Shown in pieces: positions 26,036 through 34,516 of a DNA stretch of 64,000 nt. This DNA is from Paenibacillus sp. BIHB 4019 (lineage in GTDB: Bacteria; Bacillota; Bacilli; Paenibacillales; Paenibacillaceae), in contig NZ_CP016808.1 in assembly GCF_002741035.1 (NCBI RefSeq), positions 1,240,001-1,304,000 on the forward strand, written 5' to 3'. Position 1 is the stretch's first letter, and every line of letters starts with the position of its first letter. A program made the position numbers and the translations under genes. A model generated the notes under the pieces. The model had not been told where the DNA came from. It searched no databases and saw nothing but the letters and a program-made list of their open reading frames with translations.

Positions 26036-26103
26036 CGACGGCATGTCTGCACGCGCAGCCTGCGCTGCATTCTATTACACGCTCGAAGGAGGGGGAAAAT
26101 GCG

Positions 26104-27204
26104 ATGGCGAAGGCACCCAAAATAGGCAAGTGGCAGCTTGCCATCATGATCTTGCTTTTCCAAATCGGCAGCACACCCCTCTTCGAGCTCGGCGTGGATG
26201 CCAAGCAGGATTCATGGCTTGCGATGGCGCTCGGGGCAGCGATTGGCGGGATTTTTCTCTGGATGCTGCTGCGCATTCAAACTCGGTCCCCAGACGCTGA
26301 TATGCCAGAGCTCTATAAACAGCTGTTCGGCAAATGGCTGGGTTTTACGCTTGCTGTGCCGCAGGCACTCATATTTGCCTATGAATCGATGCGAAACGTC
26401 CGCGATTTTGGCGAACTGACCGTCATGACCATTTTGAACAAAACGCCGCAATGGAGCATTATGCTGCTCATCATTTTATTGTCCTTATACGCGATTTGGA
26501 AAGGAGTCGAGGTGTTTTTTCGGCTGGTGGAGCTGCTGTTTCCGATCGTATTTTTCAGCTATATTCTGCTTATCGCGCTGCTTATTCAGACCGGACTGCC
26601 GGACTATCACCGCCTGCTGCCGATTATGGGCGATGGCCTAGCGCCGATTTTCAAAGCGGCCGTGCCGGATATCGTCGCGTTTCCATTCGCACAGATGCTA
26701 ACGATGCTGATGTTCTGGAAATATGTAAAGCCGATTGCCTCAAGGCTTCGCACCACCTACAGCGCTTATACGATCGTCTCCCTGTTTCTGGTTTTCATGA
26801 ATATGCTCATTATGTCCGTGCTCGGCCCTGCGCTCTCTGGCTACAGCATGATGCCTTTTCTTGAAGCCGTCCAGCTCATTCGCATTGCCGATTTTCTGGA
26901 ACGGCTCGATGTAGTCGTAACGATTCTGCTTATTATCGGGCTGTTCGTCAAGCTGTCGCTGCTTTTTATGGCCGCTGTCCTGGCGCTCAGCTCACTGCTG
27001 AAAATTCCGTACCGCAAATGCGCAATCATCGTCGCAGTACTGATTTACAGCGCCTCCTTTGCCGAACCAAACAATACGGTTCATCTGTGGATCGGGCTGA
27101 AGTATACGGTAAAATACGTAACTCCTGTGCAAATAGCCATTCTCTTTATCGCCTTCCTGCTCGGCTTTTTTCGCAAAGCCAAGCCTGCCAGCCGAACGCA
27201 ATAG
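26104..27204 (+). CDS. Spore germination receptor subunit B (GerB, APC-type permease fold)
   Basis: A 366-residue integral membrane protein with about ten hydrophobic segments, of the endospore germination permease family (GerAB), related to amino-acid/polyamine transporters. Typical features: IGKWQLAIMILLFQIGSTPL at the start and the AVPDIVAFPFAQMLTMLMF segment. GerB proteins bind the germinant. ATG at 26104 with GGAGGGGG 8 nt upstream. Third gene of the operon; no obvious terminator before the PucR gene 64 bp on, which has its own -10 element. Confidence 0.95.
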   Translation: MAKAPKIGKWQLAIMILLFQIGSTPLFELGVDAKQDSWLAMALGAAIGGIFLWMLLRIQTRSPDADMPELYKQLFGKWLGFTLAVPQALIFAYESMRNVRDFGELTVMTILNKTPQWSIMLLIILLSLYAIWKGVEVFFRLVELLFPIVFFSYILLIALLIQTGLPDYHRLLPIMGDGLAPIFKAAVPDIVAFPFAQMLTMLMFWKYVKPIASRLRTTYSAYTIVSLFLVFMNMLIMSVLGPALSGYSMMPFLEAVQLIRIADFLERLDVVVTILLIIGLFVKLSLLFMAAVLALSSLLKIPYRKCAIIVAVLIYSASFAEPNNTVHLWIGLKYTVKYVTPVQIAILFIAFLLGFFRKAKPASRTQ

Positions 27205-27236
27205 GGTCGAGGATCTACTTTCAAATAATAATCCTG

Positions 27237-27242
27237 TATAAT
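27237..27242 (+). promoter_or_regulatory. -10 element before the PucR gene
   Basis: A perfect TATAAT 26 bp before the GTG start. No convincing -35 partner at 16-18 bp, which would suit a promoter helped by an activator. Confidence 0.4.
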
Positions 27243-27268
27243 AGTGTTAACTATCTTCACATGAAGGG

Positions 27269-28891
27269 GTGGATACTATCGTACAATCGCTGCTGCAGCT
27301 AACAATCCGCGATATTTTACAACGGCCGCTGTTCCACAAAGCCGAGGTGCTCGCAAGTGAAGAAGCCTTAAACCGCACCGTCAGATGGGTCCACATTATG
27401 GAGGTCATTCAAGCTGGCCAGCTTTTAAGCGGCGGCGAGCTGATTTTGACGACAGGCATCGGCTGGCAGGAGGATGAAGAACGAAGCTTGATTTTTCTGC
27501 AGCAATTGCTCGATTCCGGCGCATCTGGGCTGTGCATTGAGCTGGTCACTTATACTTCCAGACCGCCGGCACGCATGCTGGAGCAGGCAAAACGCGAGCA
27601 TTTCCCCATTCTCCTCTTCCACGAGCAAGTCCGCTACATTGATATCACCCAGGATCTTCATGCCCACTTCATTAATCAGCATCATAAAATGGTGTCCGAA
27701 CTGGAGACGTTATCCAGGCAGCTCGGACAGCTGCTCCTGTCCGGCAAGGGCCTGAGGCCCCTTCTGGAGCTGCTTCAGCAAACAACGGGTGCACAGGTCG
27801 CTTTTTTTCCCTTGAATGCCGAAGCCCAGTTTGTCCCCTTCATGACGAAAGCGAAAGCCGACAAATTTTACGAGCGGTGGATTTACAATGAAATGTTCCC
27901 CGCTCCGCTGCTGAGCCAGCAGCTTGCTCATCGGCCCATTGTGGCGATTGGCCATCTATTCGCTGATTTGCTCATTCACGCGCGGCAGGAGCTGACCGAA
28001 TTTCAAATTCTTGCGCTGGATCGCTGTGCGACTGCGGTAGCCCAGGAAATGATGCGCACGCAATATGCCGAGGAAAAACGCCGCTTCCAAGACGATCTCT
28101 GGCTTGGCGACTGGCTTTCCGGCAAACATGGCTTAACCGAAATCAACGATTATATTCGCCATATTAAACCGTCTGCCAAGCTTGGCAGCGTAGCGGTATG
28201 TGTGTTTCAGCTGGAAGCCTCGCACATGGAAGAGGCGGATTTTGAATCGCTGCTGCTCCAGCGCTACCGGGTGGCGCGGGCGATTTTTGAGGGAGACGGC
28301 TTTTATTTGCTCCCGCTGTTGCTGCAAGGGCAAATCGTGTTTATTTTGCTGGATCAGCTGGAGCGCCAAAAATGGAAGGAGCGCCTGCTGCAAGCGGTTG
28401 AGCGGATGCGCAAGACGGAGATGAAGCAGGAGCCTGCGCTCTTCTCCGGGCTTTGGGGCATTGGCAAGCTTGCCGCGCAAATCGACCAAGCAGCCGAAAG
28501 CTATGCAACCGCCAAAGAGACGCTTGCTATACAGCGGGATGCCGGGCCGCTGCCAGCCCCCTTTTTCGATGAGCTGCATACGTACAAAATCATTTCCGCG
28601 CTGAAAAAAAGCGGGATGCTGGATGAACTGATCCGCGAATACATTGAGCCGCTTGTCTCCTATGACAAGGAAAAGCACGGCCAGCTGCTGCTGACGCTGA
28701 AAACCTATTTAATCCGCTCCGGCTCCAAGCAGGATACGGCCCGCGAGCTGTTCATCGCCCGGCAGACGCTGTATCATCGCTTGGATAAAATCATTGCGCT
28801 GCTGGGCGAAGATTTTATGAACGCCGATAAGCGGCTCGCCATTGAACTCGCAGTGAACGCCTATGAATATACGCGCGGAGCCATCCGCTAA
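27269..28891 (+). CDS. PucR-family transcriptional regulator of pyrimidine use
   Basis: A 540-residue PucR-type regulator. The N-terminal purine-catabolism regulator domain (about 8-130) has LTIRDILQRPLFHKAEVLA and GELILTTGIGWQ; a GGDEF-like middle region follows; the C-terminal PucR helix-turn-helix (about 470-530) shows LLTLKTYLIRSGSKQDTARE and IARQTLYHRLDKI. Relatives control purine, hydantoin or pyrimidine breakdown. The start is unclear: GTG at 27269 overlaps the only ribosome site (AAGGGG), and no later ATG, GTG or TTG precedes the domain, so a rarer start such as CTG near 27290 is conceivable. It faces the pyrimidine-degradation cluster tail to tail and probably controls it. Confidence 0.88.
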   Translation: MDTIVQSLLQLTIRDILQRPLFHKAEVLASEEALNRTVRWVHIMEVIQAGQLLSGGELILTTGIGWQEDEERSLIFLQQLLDSGASGLCIELVTYTSRPPARMLEQAKREHFPILLFHEQVRYIDITQDLHAHFINQHHKMVSELETLSRQLGQLLLSGKGLRPLLELLQQTTGAQVAFFPLNAEAQFVPFMTKAKADKFYERWIYNEMFPAPLLSQQLAHRPIVAIGHLFADLLIHARQELTEFQILALDRCATAVAQEMMRTQYAEEKRRFQDDLWLGDWLSGKHGLTEINDYIRHIKPSAKLGSVAVCVFQLEASHMEEADFESLLLQRYRVARAIFEGDGFYLLPLLLQGQIVFILLDQLERQKWKERLLQAVERMRKTEMKQEPALFSGLWGIGKLAAQIDQAAESYATAKETLAIQRDAGPLPAPFFDELHTYKIISALKKSGMLDELIREYIEPLVSYDKEKHGQLLLTLKTYLIRSGSKQDTARELFIARQTLYHRLDKIIALLGEDFMNADKRLAIELAVNAYEYTRGAIR

Positions 28892-28907
28892 AGGGGCAGC
28901 GGATGGC
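28880..28907. terminator. Hairpin across the PucR stop codon, possible convergent terminator
   Basis: GCCATCCGCT (28880-28889) pairs perfectly with AGCGGATGGC (28898-28907); the loop contains the end of the PucR stop codon. No T-run follows on either strand, so it may instead protect 3' ends. Confidence 0.35.
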
Positions 28908-28912
28908 AAGGA

Positions 28913-29176
28913 TTATGCTGATGGCGCAGCACTTGGGCTGGAAGAGGATGCAGCAGCAGATGCCCGGGACTGCGCCAGCTGCTTAATCAGCAAATTGGTT
29001 AAATATTTGCGCGCTTCGGCAGTAAGCAGCTGAACCGTTGCGGCTTCTCCGCCCGGATGCTGGAGCGTTACCGTCGCTCCGCTCAAATTTTCCTCAATGT
29101 GGATAAATTTAAACTGCCGGACCATATAGCCGTCCAGCTTCGCCTTCTCCTCCAAAACCTGCTGATATTCCGACAC
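28913..29176 (-). CDS. Small unknown protein at the end of the pyrimidine cluster
   Basis: An 87-residue protein I do not recognise. The first ~60 residues look folded: a helix with YQQVLEEKAKLDGYMVRQF, then two strands (FKFIHIEE, ATVTLQHPGGEAATVQLL), then a helix TAEARKYLTNLLIKQLAQ. The last ~20 residues are Ser/Ala/Pro only and probably disordered. The GTG at 29176 has AAGGAGGG 6 nt upstream, which argues that it is really translated. It follows the dihydropyrimidinase by 30 bp as last gene of the cluster, so a helper role in that pathway is likely but unproven. Confidence 0.75.
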   Translation of the reverse strand: MSEYQQVLEEKAKLDGYMVRQFKFIHIEENLSGATVTLQHPGGEAATVQLLTAEARKYLTNLLIKQLAQSRASAAASSSSPSAAPSA

Positions 29177-29206
29177 TTCGATCCCTCCTTGCTATCATTG
29201 AACCGT

Positions 29207-30664
29207 CTATTTGCTGCTTATGCCGACCGCTTTATAAGAAGCAGCAGGCAGCTCCCCCTGCACGGGCTGTTTGTAGGGCGCGCGCTTTACATATTGTCCG
29301 GCGCCTGCCCGTCCGACGAAGGCTAGATCGCGAATGACAAATTCGCCGCGAGAGAGCACGCTGACCGGGGCTCCCGTTACAGCTATCCCTTCAAACGGGT
29401 TATAGTCCACATTCATATGATGCGCTGCTTCCGAGATAACCCTCTGGATCGTCGGGTCGAAAATCACAATGTCGGCATCGCTGCCTACCGCAATCGTGCC
29501 CTTGCGTGGAAACAGCCCGAACAGCTTCGCGCTGCGCGTCGAGACGAGATCGACAAACTGGTTCAGCGTCAATCGCCCTTTCCCCACGCCTTCGGAATAA
29601 AGCAGCGAGAAGCGGTCTTCGATGACCGGCCCGCCATTCGGAATTTTGCTGAAATCTTCGCGTCCAAGCTCTTTTTGCCCGCTGAAATTAAAGGAGCATT
29701 GGTCCGAGCCGATCGTTTGCAGCCCGCCCGTGCGCAGCGCATTCCACAAGACATCTTGATGCCGAGCCTCGCGCAGCGGGGGCGACCACACGTACTTGGC
29801 TCCCTCAAAATCCGGCAGCTCCAAATACGATTGGTCGAGCAGCAAATATTGCGGACAGGTTTCGCCCCAGATGTCGAAGCCCTGCTCCCTCGCCTCAGCA
29901 ATCGCTCTTACCGCCTCCTCGCAGGTGACATGCACGACGTACAGCCTTGCTCCCGTCAACCCTGCAAGCTTTGCCGCTCTTCCTGTCGCCTCTCCCTCAA
30001 GCATGGATGGCCGGGTCAGCGCATGATAGATCGGCTCCGTATGTCCTTCCGCCAACGCCTTGGCAACGAGATAGTCGATGACATCGCCGTTCTCGGCATG
30101 GACCATAACCATCGCTCCCAGTTCGCTTGCCGTCAGCATCGTACGGTAGAGCGTGCCGTCGTCAGCTTGGAAAACATTTTTGTAAGCCATAAACACCTTG
30201 AACGACGTAATGCCCTCCGTGTGGACAATTTCCGGCAGCTCGGCCAGCACCGCATCGTTGATTTCGCCAATCATCAGATGGAAGCCGTAGTCGATGGCCG
30301 ACTTTCCAGCTGATTTCGCGTGCCACCTCTGAATCGAATCCGCCAGCGGCTTGCCTTTATCCGTCAGGCAAAAATCAATAATCGTCGTCGTTCCGCCAAA
30401 CGCGGCAGCAATCGTCCCCGTCTCAAAATTATCCGCCGTCACCGTACCGCCGAACGGCATATCCAGATGCGTATGCGGATCAATGCCGCCGGGAAACAAA
30501 TATTTTCCAGATGCATCGATGATTTCCGCGCCGATAGCCGCACCAGCAGCTTCCAGCCCCGTCCCGATAGCCTGGATGATGCCCCCCTCAATCAGCACAT
30601 CCGCCTGATACGTGTCCACAGCCGTTACAATCGTTCCATTTCGAATGAGCTTCGCCTTCTCCAT
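29207..30664 (-). CDS. hydA: Dihydropyrimidinase (D-hydantoinase)
   Basis: A 485-residue cyclic amidohydrolase that opens dihydrouracil or dihydrothymine to N-carbamoyl-beta-amino acids. The binuclear metal site is intact: DPHTHLDMP (about 60), carboxylated Lys in SFKVFMAYK (about 152), His in MVHAENG (about 185), His in VHVTCEEA (about 242) and Asp in GSDQCSFN (about 318). Length is typical. ATG at 30664, 3 bp after the PreA stop, so translation is tightly coupled. Second step of the reductive pyrimidine pathway, directly after PreTA. Confidence 0.95.
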   Translation of the reverse strand: MEKAKLIRNGTIVTAVDTYQADVLIEGGIIQAIGTGLEAAGAAIGAEIIDASGKYLFPGGIDPHTHLDMPFGGTVTADNFETGTIAAAFGGTTTIIDFCLTDKGKPLADSIQRWHAKSAGKSAIDYGFHLMIGEINDAVLAELPEIVHTEGITSFKVFMAYKNVFQADDGTLYRTMLTASELGAMVMVHAENGDVIDYLVAKALAEGHTEPIYHALTRPSMLEGEATGRAAKLAGLTGARLYVVHVTCEEAVRAIAEAREQGFDIWGETCPQYLLLDQSYLELPDFEGAKYVWSPPLREARHQDVLWNALRTGGLQTIGSDQCSFNFSGQKELGREDFSKIPNGGPVIEDRFSLLYSEGVGKGRLTLNQFVDLVSTRSAKLFGLFPRKGTIAVGSDADIVIFDPTIQRVISEAAHHMNVDYNPFEGIAVTGAPVSVLSRGEFVIRDLAFVGRAGAGQYVKRAPYKQPVQGELPAASYKAVGISSK

Positions 30665-30667
30665 ATG

Positions 30668-31972
30668 CTACACCGCCTCTCTCGCACTTGATTTGGCATT
30701 CCCTTCGCTGCCGCCCATGCCCGCGATCGCTTGCTGGCGCTCATTCCAAGTCATCGGCAGCTCGGAAGACGGCACCTCGACCATTGAGATTGCCCCTTCG
30801 ACTGGGCAAACGATGGAGCATAAATTGCAGCCGACGCAATCCTCTTCCCTCACCTTCAAGAAAGCGCGCCCGCCTTCGTCCGTATGCCGCTCGATACATT
30901 GATGCGAGGTATCCTCGCAGGCGATATGGCATTTGTTGCATACGATACATTCTTCCTCATGAATGCGGGCTACGACTTGGTAATTCAAATCGAGATCGCC
31001 CCAGTCCGAATAACGGGACACCGATTTGCCGATCAGCTCCATCGCCGACGATAAACCCTTGTCATCCAAGTAATTGTTCATGCCGTCGATCATGTCCTCG
31101 ACAATGCTGAAGCCATGATGCATCGCTGCCGTACACACTTGAACCCCCGTTGCGCCCATAAGCATAAATTCGACCGCATCGCGCCAATTGGAAATGCCGC
31201 CGATACCTGAAATCGGAATGTTCACCTGTGGGTTGCGAGCGCATTCTGCGACCATATTGAGCGCGATTGGCTTCACGGCAGGGCCGCAATAGCCGCCATG
31301 CGCACCCTTCCCGCCCACATGCGGAATCGTCAGCCAAGAATCCAAATCGACGCCAGCAAGGGAGTTAATCGTGTTAATTAAGGAAATGGCATCCGCGCCG
31401 CCCCGCGTCGCCGCCTTTGCCGTCGCCGTAATATCGGTAATATTGGGCGTCAGCTTGACGATAACCGGCGTCTGCGCTGCCTCCTTTGCCCACATCGTCT
31501 GCGCTTCGACCAGATCCGGCTGCTGCCCGGAAGCAGCCCCCATGCCGCGCTCCGCCATGCCATGCGGACAGCCAAAGTTCAGCTCAAGGCCATCAACGCC
31601 GACCGCCTCGACCTTTTTGACGATTTCATGCCATTTCTCCCGGCTTGGCTCCACCATCAGCGAAGCGATGACGGCATGATTCGGGAATCTCTTTTTTGTC
31701 TCATAGATTTCCTTTAAGTTGACCTCCAGCGGGCGATCCGTAATCAGCTCAATATTGTTGAAGCCCGCAACCCGCTGCCCGTTGAAATGTACGGCAGCAA
31801 AGCGAGAGGACGTATTGATAATGGGATCGCCCAGCGTCTTCCACACTGCGCCGCCCCAGCCCGCCTCGAATGCGCGCTGCACCTGGTAGCCCGTATTGGT
31901 AGGCGGCGCAGATGCCAGCCAGAAAGGATTTGGAGAGGCAATACCCGCTAGATTAATGCGCAAATCAGCCAT
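30668..31972 (-). CDS. preA: NAD-dependent dihydropyrimidine dehydrogenase subunit PreA
   Basis: A 434-residue subunit with an FMN-binding dihydroorotate-dehydrogenase-like barrel (about 1-320; ASPNPFWLASAPPTN, LNFGCPHGM, GGADAISLINT) and a C-terminal pair of 4Fe-4S motifs (CIVCNKCHIAC and CVGCNLCSIVCP). With PreT it reduces uracil and thymine to the dihydro forms. The start at 31972 is chosen because GGAGGG stands 8 nt upstream of this ATG; the open frame extends to 32023 without a ribosome site. It lies 181 bp behind preT and just ahead of hydA. Confidence 0.95.
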   Translation of the reverse strand: MADLRINLAGIASPNPFWLASAPPTNTGYQVQRAFEAGWGGAVWKTLGDPIINTSSRFAAVHFNGQRVAGFNNIELITDRPLEVNLKEIYETKKRFPNHAVIASLMVEPSREKWHEIVKKVEAVGVDGLELNFGCPHGMAERGMGAASGQQPDLVEAQTMWAKEAAQTPVIVKLTPNITDITATAKAATRGGADAISLINTINSLAGVDLDSWLTIPHVGGKGAHGGYCGPAVKPIALNMVAECARNPQVNIPISGIGGISNWRDAVEFMLMGATGVQVCTAAMHHGFSIVEDMIDGMNNYLDDKGLSSAMELIGKSVSRYSDWGDLDLNYQVVARIHEEECIVCNKCHIACEDTSHQCIERHTDEGGRAFLKVREEDCVGCNLCSIVCPVEGAISMVEVPSSELPMTWNERQQAIAGMGGSEGNAKSSAREAV

Positions 31973-32071
31973 TGTCGTTTCCCTCCTTATGCCTTCGATA
32001 TTTGATAAGATGCGAATTGGCACAGCTGCGTTTATAGCAGCTTGGCATTAATTGATGAGCCTGCTGCCGTG

Positions 32072-32131
32072 TCATTCCCATGCAATAGTCACATACGGGA
32101 TTTCGCCCCATGCGGAGCCGACCCAGCCCAT
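32072..32131 (-). other. 19-codon Trp-rich micro-ORF between preT and preA
   Basis: In the 181-bp gap between preT and preA, 22 bp behind the preT stop, an ATG opens a 19-codon frame (MGWVGSAWGEIPYVTIAWE) that ends in TGA. AAGGA lies 13 nt upstream, rather far. No other signal was seen in this gap. Translation is uncertain. Confidence 0.25.
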
Positions 32132-32153
32132 TTTGACGCTGCTTTCCTTATGC

Positions 32154-33512
32154 CTATGCCGGCTCCTCCTGCAGCTTAACCAACTGCCTATAAATAGCAT
32201 AAGCTGCCTTCTTGCCCTGCTGGGCGGCCGAGACGACCATCGCCTCTCCTTGGCCTTCGCCGAAAATAACGTCCCCAGCGGCAAAAATTTGCGGATCGGA
32301 CGTTTGATAGCTGCTCTCGTCGACCGTTACAATGCCGCGTTTATGCGCGATGCCTAGCTGCTCGATCAATGGCAGATGGCGCGTTTGTCCAATTGCTAGA
32401 ATAACAGCGTCCACTTCCAGCTTGAACGTCGATCCGGGAATCGGTACGGGACGCGCCCGCCCTTCTTCCGTTTCCTCCAGCTCCATCATGAGGCATTCGA
32501 GTGCCGTCACTTGCCCCTTGGCATTCCCGATAATGCGGGCCGGCGCTGCCAGCCATTGAAATTCAACGCCATCCTGCTTGGCGAAATCATATTCGAACGC
32601 ATATGCCGTCATTTCGGCGGCGCTGCGGCGGTAGACCATTTTCACTTGCATGGCGCCAAGTCGTACCGAGCAGGTCGCCGCATCAATGGCCGTGTTGCCT
32701 GCGCCGATAACGGCGACACGTTTGCCCGCTATGTCGGTGCGCACAGCCGTTTTCGTCGACTCCACAAAATCAATGGCATCAAATACGCCGTCCAGCGTTT
32801 CGCCTTCAATGCCAAGCGACGGTACCTTCGACATGCCAATGGCCAGCACGATGGCATCATATTCGCGGCGCAGCTGCTCCATGCCCACATCTACGCCAAC
32901 CTTTGTATTCGTCCGAATGTCTACGCCTAGCTGCCGTACTTGCTCAACCTCCCAGAGCGAAATCTCCTGCGGCAGCCGGAAGGAGACGATGCCATACGTA
33001 TCTAGACCGCCCGCTTGCTCCTTCGCCTCGAATACGGTCACGGCAAAGCCGAACCGCGCCAGCTCCCGCGCTGCCGACAGCCCGGCTGGACCGCCGCCGA
33101 TTATCGCGACGCGCTTGCCGTTGCTCTTGCCGGCCGTGAACAGCTGCTGCTCATTATGAATCGCCCAATCTGTAGCATAACGCTGCAAATCGCCAATGCG
33201 AATCGGCGTGGAGGAATGATTCAGCACGCATGCGCCCTCGCACAGCTCCTCGGTTGGACATACGCGCGAGCAGGTCGCCCCAACCGGGTTGGCATCCATA
33301 ATCGCTCTGGCGGAGCCTTTCAAATTGCCGGAAGCGATCTTTTTAATAAAAGAAGGGATATTAATACCTGTTGGGCAGGCCGCAATGCACGGTGCATCAT
33401 AGCAATACAAACAGCGATTCGATTCATCGATCGCTTCCTTCGGCTTCATGCCTGCCTTCACCTCGGCGAAATTGCGCCGGAGCGATTGCTCCGATATAAA
33501 GACGATGCCCAT
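32154..33512 (-). CDS. preT: NAD-dependent dihydropyrimidine dehydrogenase subunit PreT
   Basis: A 452-residue flavoprotein of the glutamate-synthase small-subunit type. N-terminal 4Fe-4S region with CLYCYDAPCIAACPTG (about 34-50) and CSRVCPTEELCEGAC; FAD site VAIIGGGPAGLSAA (about 137); NAD(P) site VAVIGAGNTAIDAA (about 275); closing GDVIFGEGQ. It takes electrons from NADH and feeds them to PreA. ATG at 33512 with GGAGGGG 8 nt upstream. Together preT and preA encode the bacterial counterpart of animal dihydropyrimidine dehydrogenase. Confidence 0.95.
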   Translation of the reverse strand: MGIVFISEQSLRRNFAEVKAGMKPKEAIDESNRCLYCYDAPCIAACPTGINIPSFIKKIASGNLKGSARAIMDANPVGATCSRVCPTEELCEGACVLNHSSTPIRIGDLQRYATDWAIHNEQQLFTAGKSNGKRVAIIGGGPAGLSAARELARFGFAVTVFEAKEQAGGLDTYGIVSFRLPQEISLWEVEQVRQLGVDIRTNTKVGVDVGMEQLRREYDAIVLAIGMSKVPSLGIEGETLDGVFDAIDFVESTKTAVRTDIAGKRVAVIGAGNTAIDAATCSVRLGAMQVKMVYRRSAAEMTAYAFEYDFAKQDGVEFQWLAAPARIIGNAKGQVTALECLMMELEETEEGRARPVPIPGSTFKLEVDAVILAIGQTRHLPLIEQLGIAHKRGIVTVDESSYQTSDPQIFAAGDVIFGEGQGEAMVVSAAQQGKKAAYAIYRQLVKLQEEPA

Positions 33513-33612
33513 AGCTGCTTCCCCTCCTATTTTTTAAACCGCCTATTGTATGATGAAAATGATCCACTATTCGCTTATTCGCTTATCTGTTTATCCGTTT
33601 ATCTGTTTACAC

Positions 33613-34509
33613 TCACAAGCTGACGAGATTGTCATACGTCTCCGGGCGGCGGTCGCGGTAAAACTGCCATGCCTCGCGCACTTCGCGAATCAGCTCTTTA
33701 TCCAGCACGCCCATGACGATTTCCTCCTTATCCCGGCTCCCGATTGCCGTAATCGCCCCACGCGGATTGACCAAATACGATTGCCCATAAAACTCGCCCA
33801 TCTTCCAAGGCTCCTCTACACCCACACGGTTGATCGCCGCAACATAATAGCCATTTGCCACCGCATGGGCAGGCTGCTCCAGCTTCCATAGATACTCCGA
33901 GGTTCCCGCAACCGTCGCCGATGGATTAAACACGATTTCCGCTCCGTTCAGCCCCAGTGCCCGCGCCCCTTCCGGGAAATGGCGGTCATAGCATATATAC
34001 ACGCCAACCTTGGCGTACGCCGTATCAAAGACGGGATAACCGAGATTGCCCGGTTTAAAATAAAACTTCTCCCAAAAGCCGCTCCCGCCGCCGCCCGCAG
34101 CGACATGAGGAATATGATGCTTGCGGTATTTGCCAACATAAGCGCCATCCGCATCAATAACGGCAGCGGTGTTGTAATAAGTGGCGATGCCCTCCCGCTC
34201 GTAAATCGGCAAAATAATGACGATGCCGCATTCCTTCGCCAGCTCCTGAAAAAGCCGTGTCGTTGGCCCGTTCGGAATTTCTTCCGCAGCGGCATACCAT
34301 TTCGTCTGCTGCTCCGCGCAAAAATAAGGGCCATAAAAAATTTCCTGAAGCGATACGATTTGTGCGCCTTGAGCCGCAGCTTCCCTTATCATGCGGATAT
34401 GCTTCTCTATTGCAGCCGCCTTATGCGCCTCGACAGACTCGCTGCCATGCAATTCGTTCGAAGCTTGAATTAATGCAATCGATACCTTGCTCATCCCGTT
34501 TTCGCTCAC
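33613..34509 (-). CDS. Beta-ureidopropionase / N-carbamoyl amino acid hydrolase, nitrilase fold
   Basis: A 298-residue carbon-nitrogen hydrolase. The Glu-Lys-Cys triad is visible: Glu in SLQEIFYGPYF (about 52), Lys in GKYRKHHIPH (about 125) and Cys in GVYICYDRHFPE (about 165). It would hydrolyse N-carbamoyl-beta-alanine to beta-alanine, ammonia and CO2. The GTG at 34509 is chosen because AAGGAG lies 10 nt upstream, overlapping the end of the M20 gene; the ATG at 34494 is 25 nt from that site. Third enzymatic step of the pathway, in parallel with the adjacent M20 enzyme. Confidence 0.92.
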   Translation of the reverse strand: MSENGMSKVSIALIQASNELHGSESVEAHKAAAIEKHIRMIREAAAQGAQIVSLQEIFYGPYFCAEQQTKWYAAAEEIPNGPTTRLFQELAKECGIVIILPIYEREGIATYYNTAAVIDADGAYVGKYRKHHIPHVAAGGGGSGFWEKFYFKPGNLGYPVFDTAYAKVGVYICYDRHFPEGARALGLNGAEIVFNPSATVAGTSEYLWKLEQPAHAVANGYYVAAINRVGVEEPWKMGEFYGQSYLVNPRGAITAIGSRDKEEIVMGVLDKELIREVREAWQFYRDRRPETYDNLVSL

Positions 34510-34516
34510 TTTGGCC

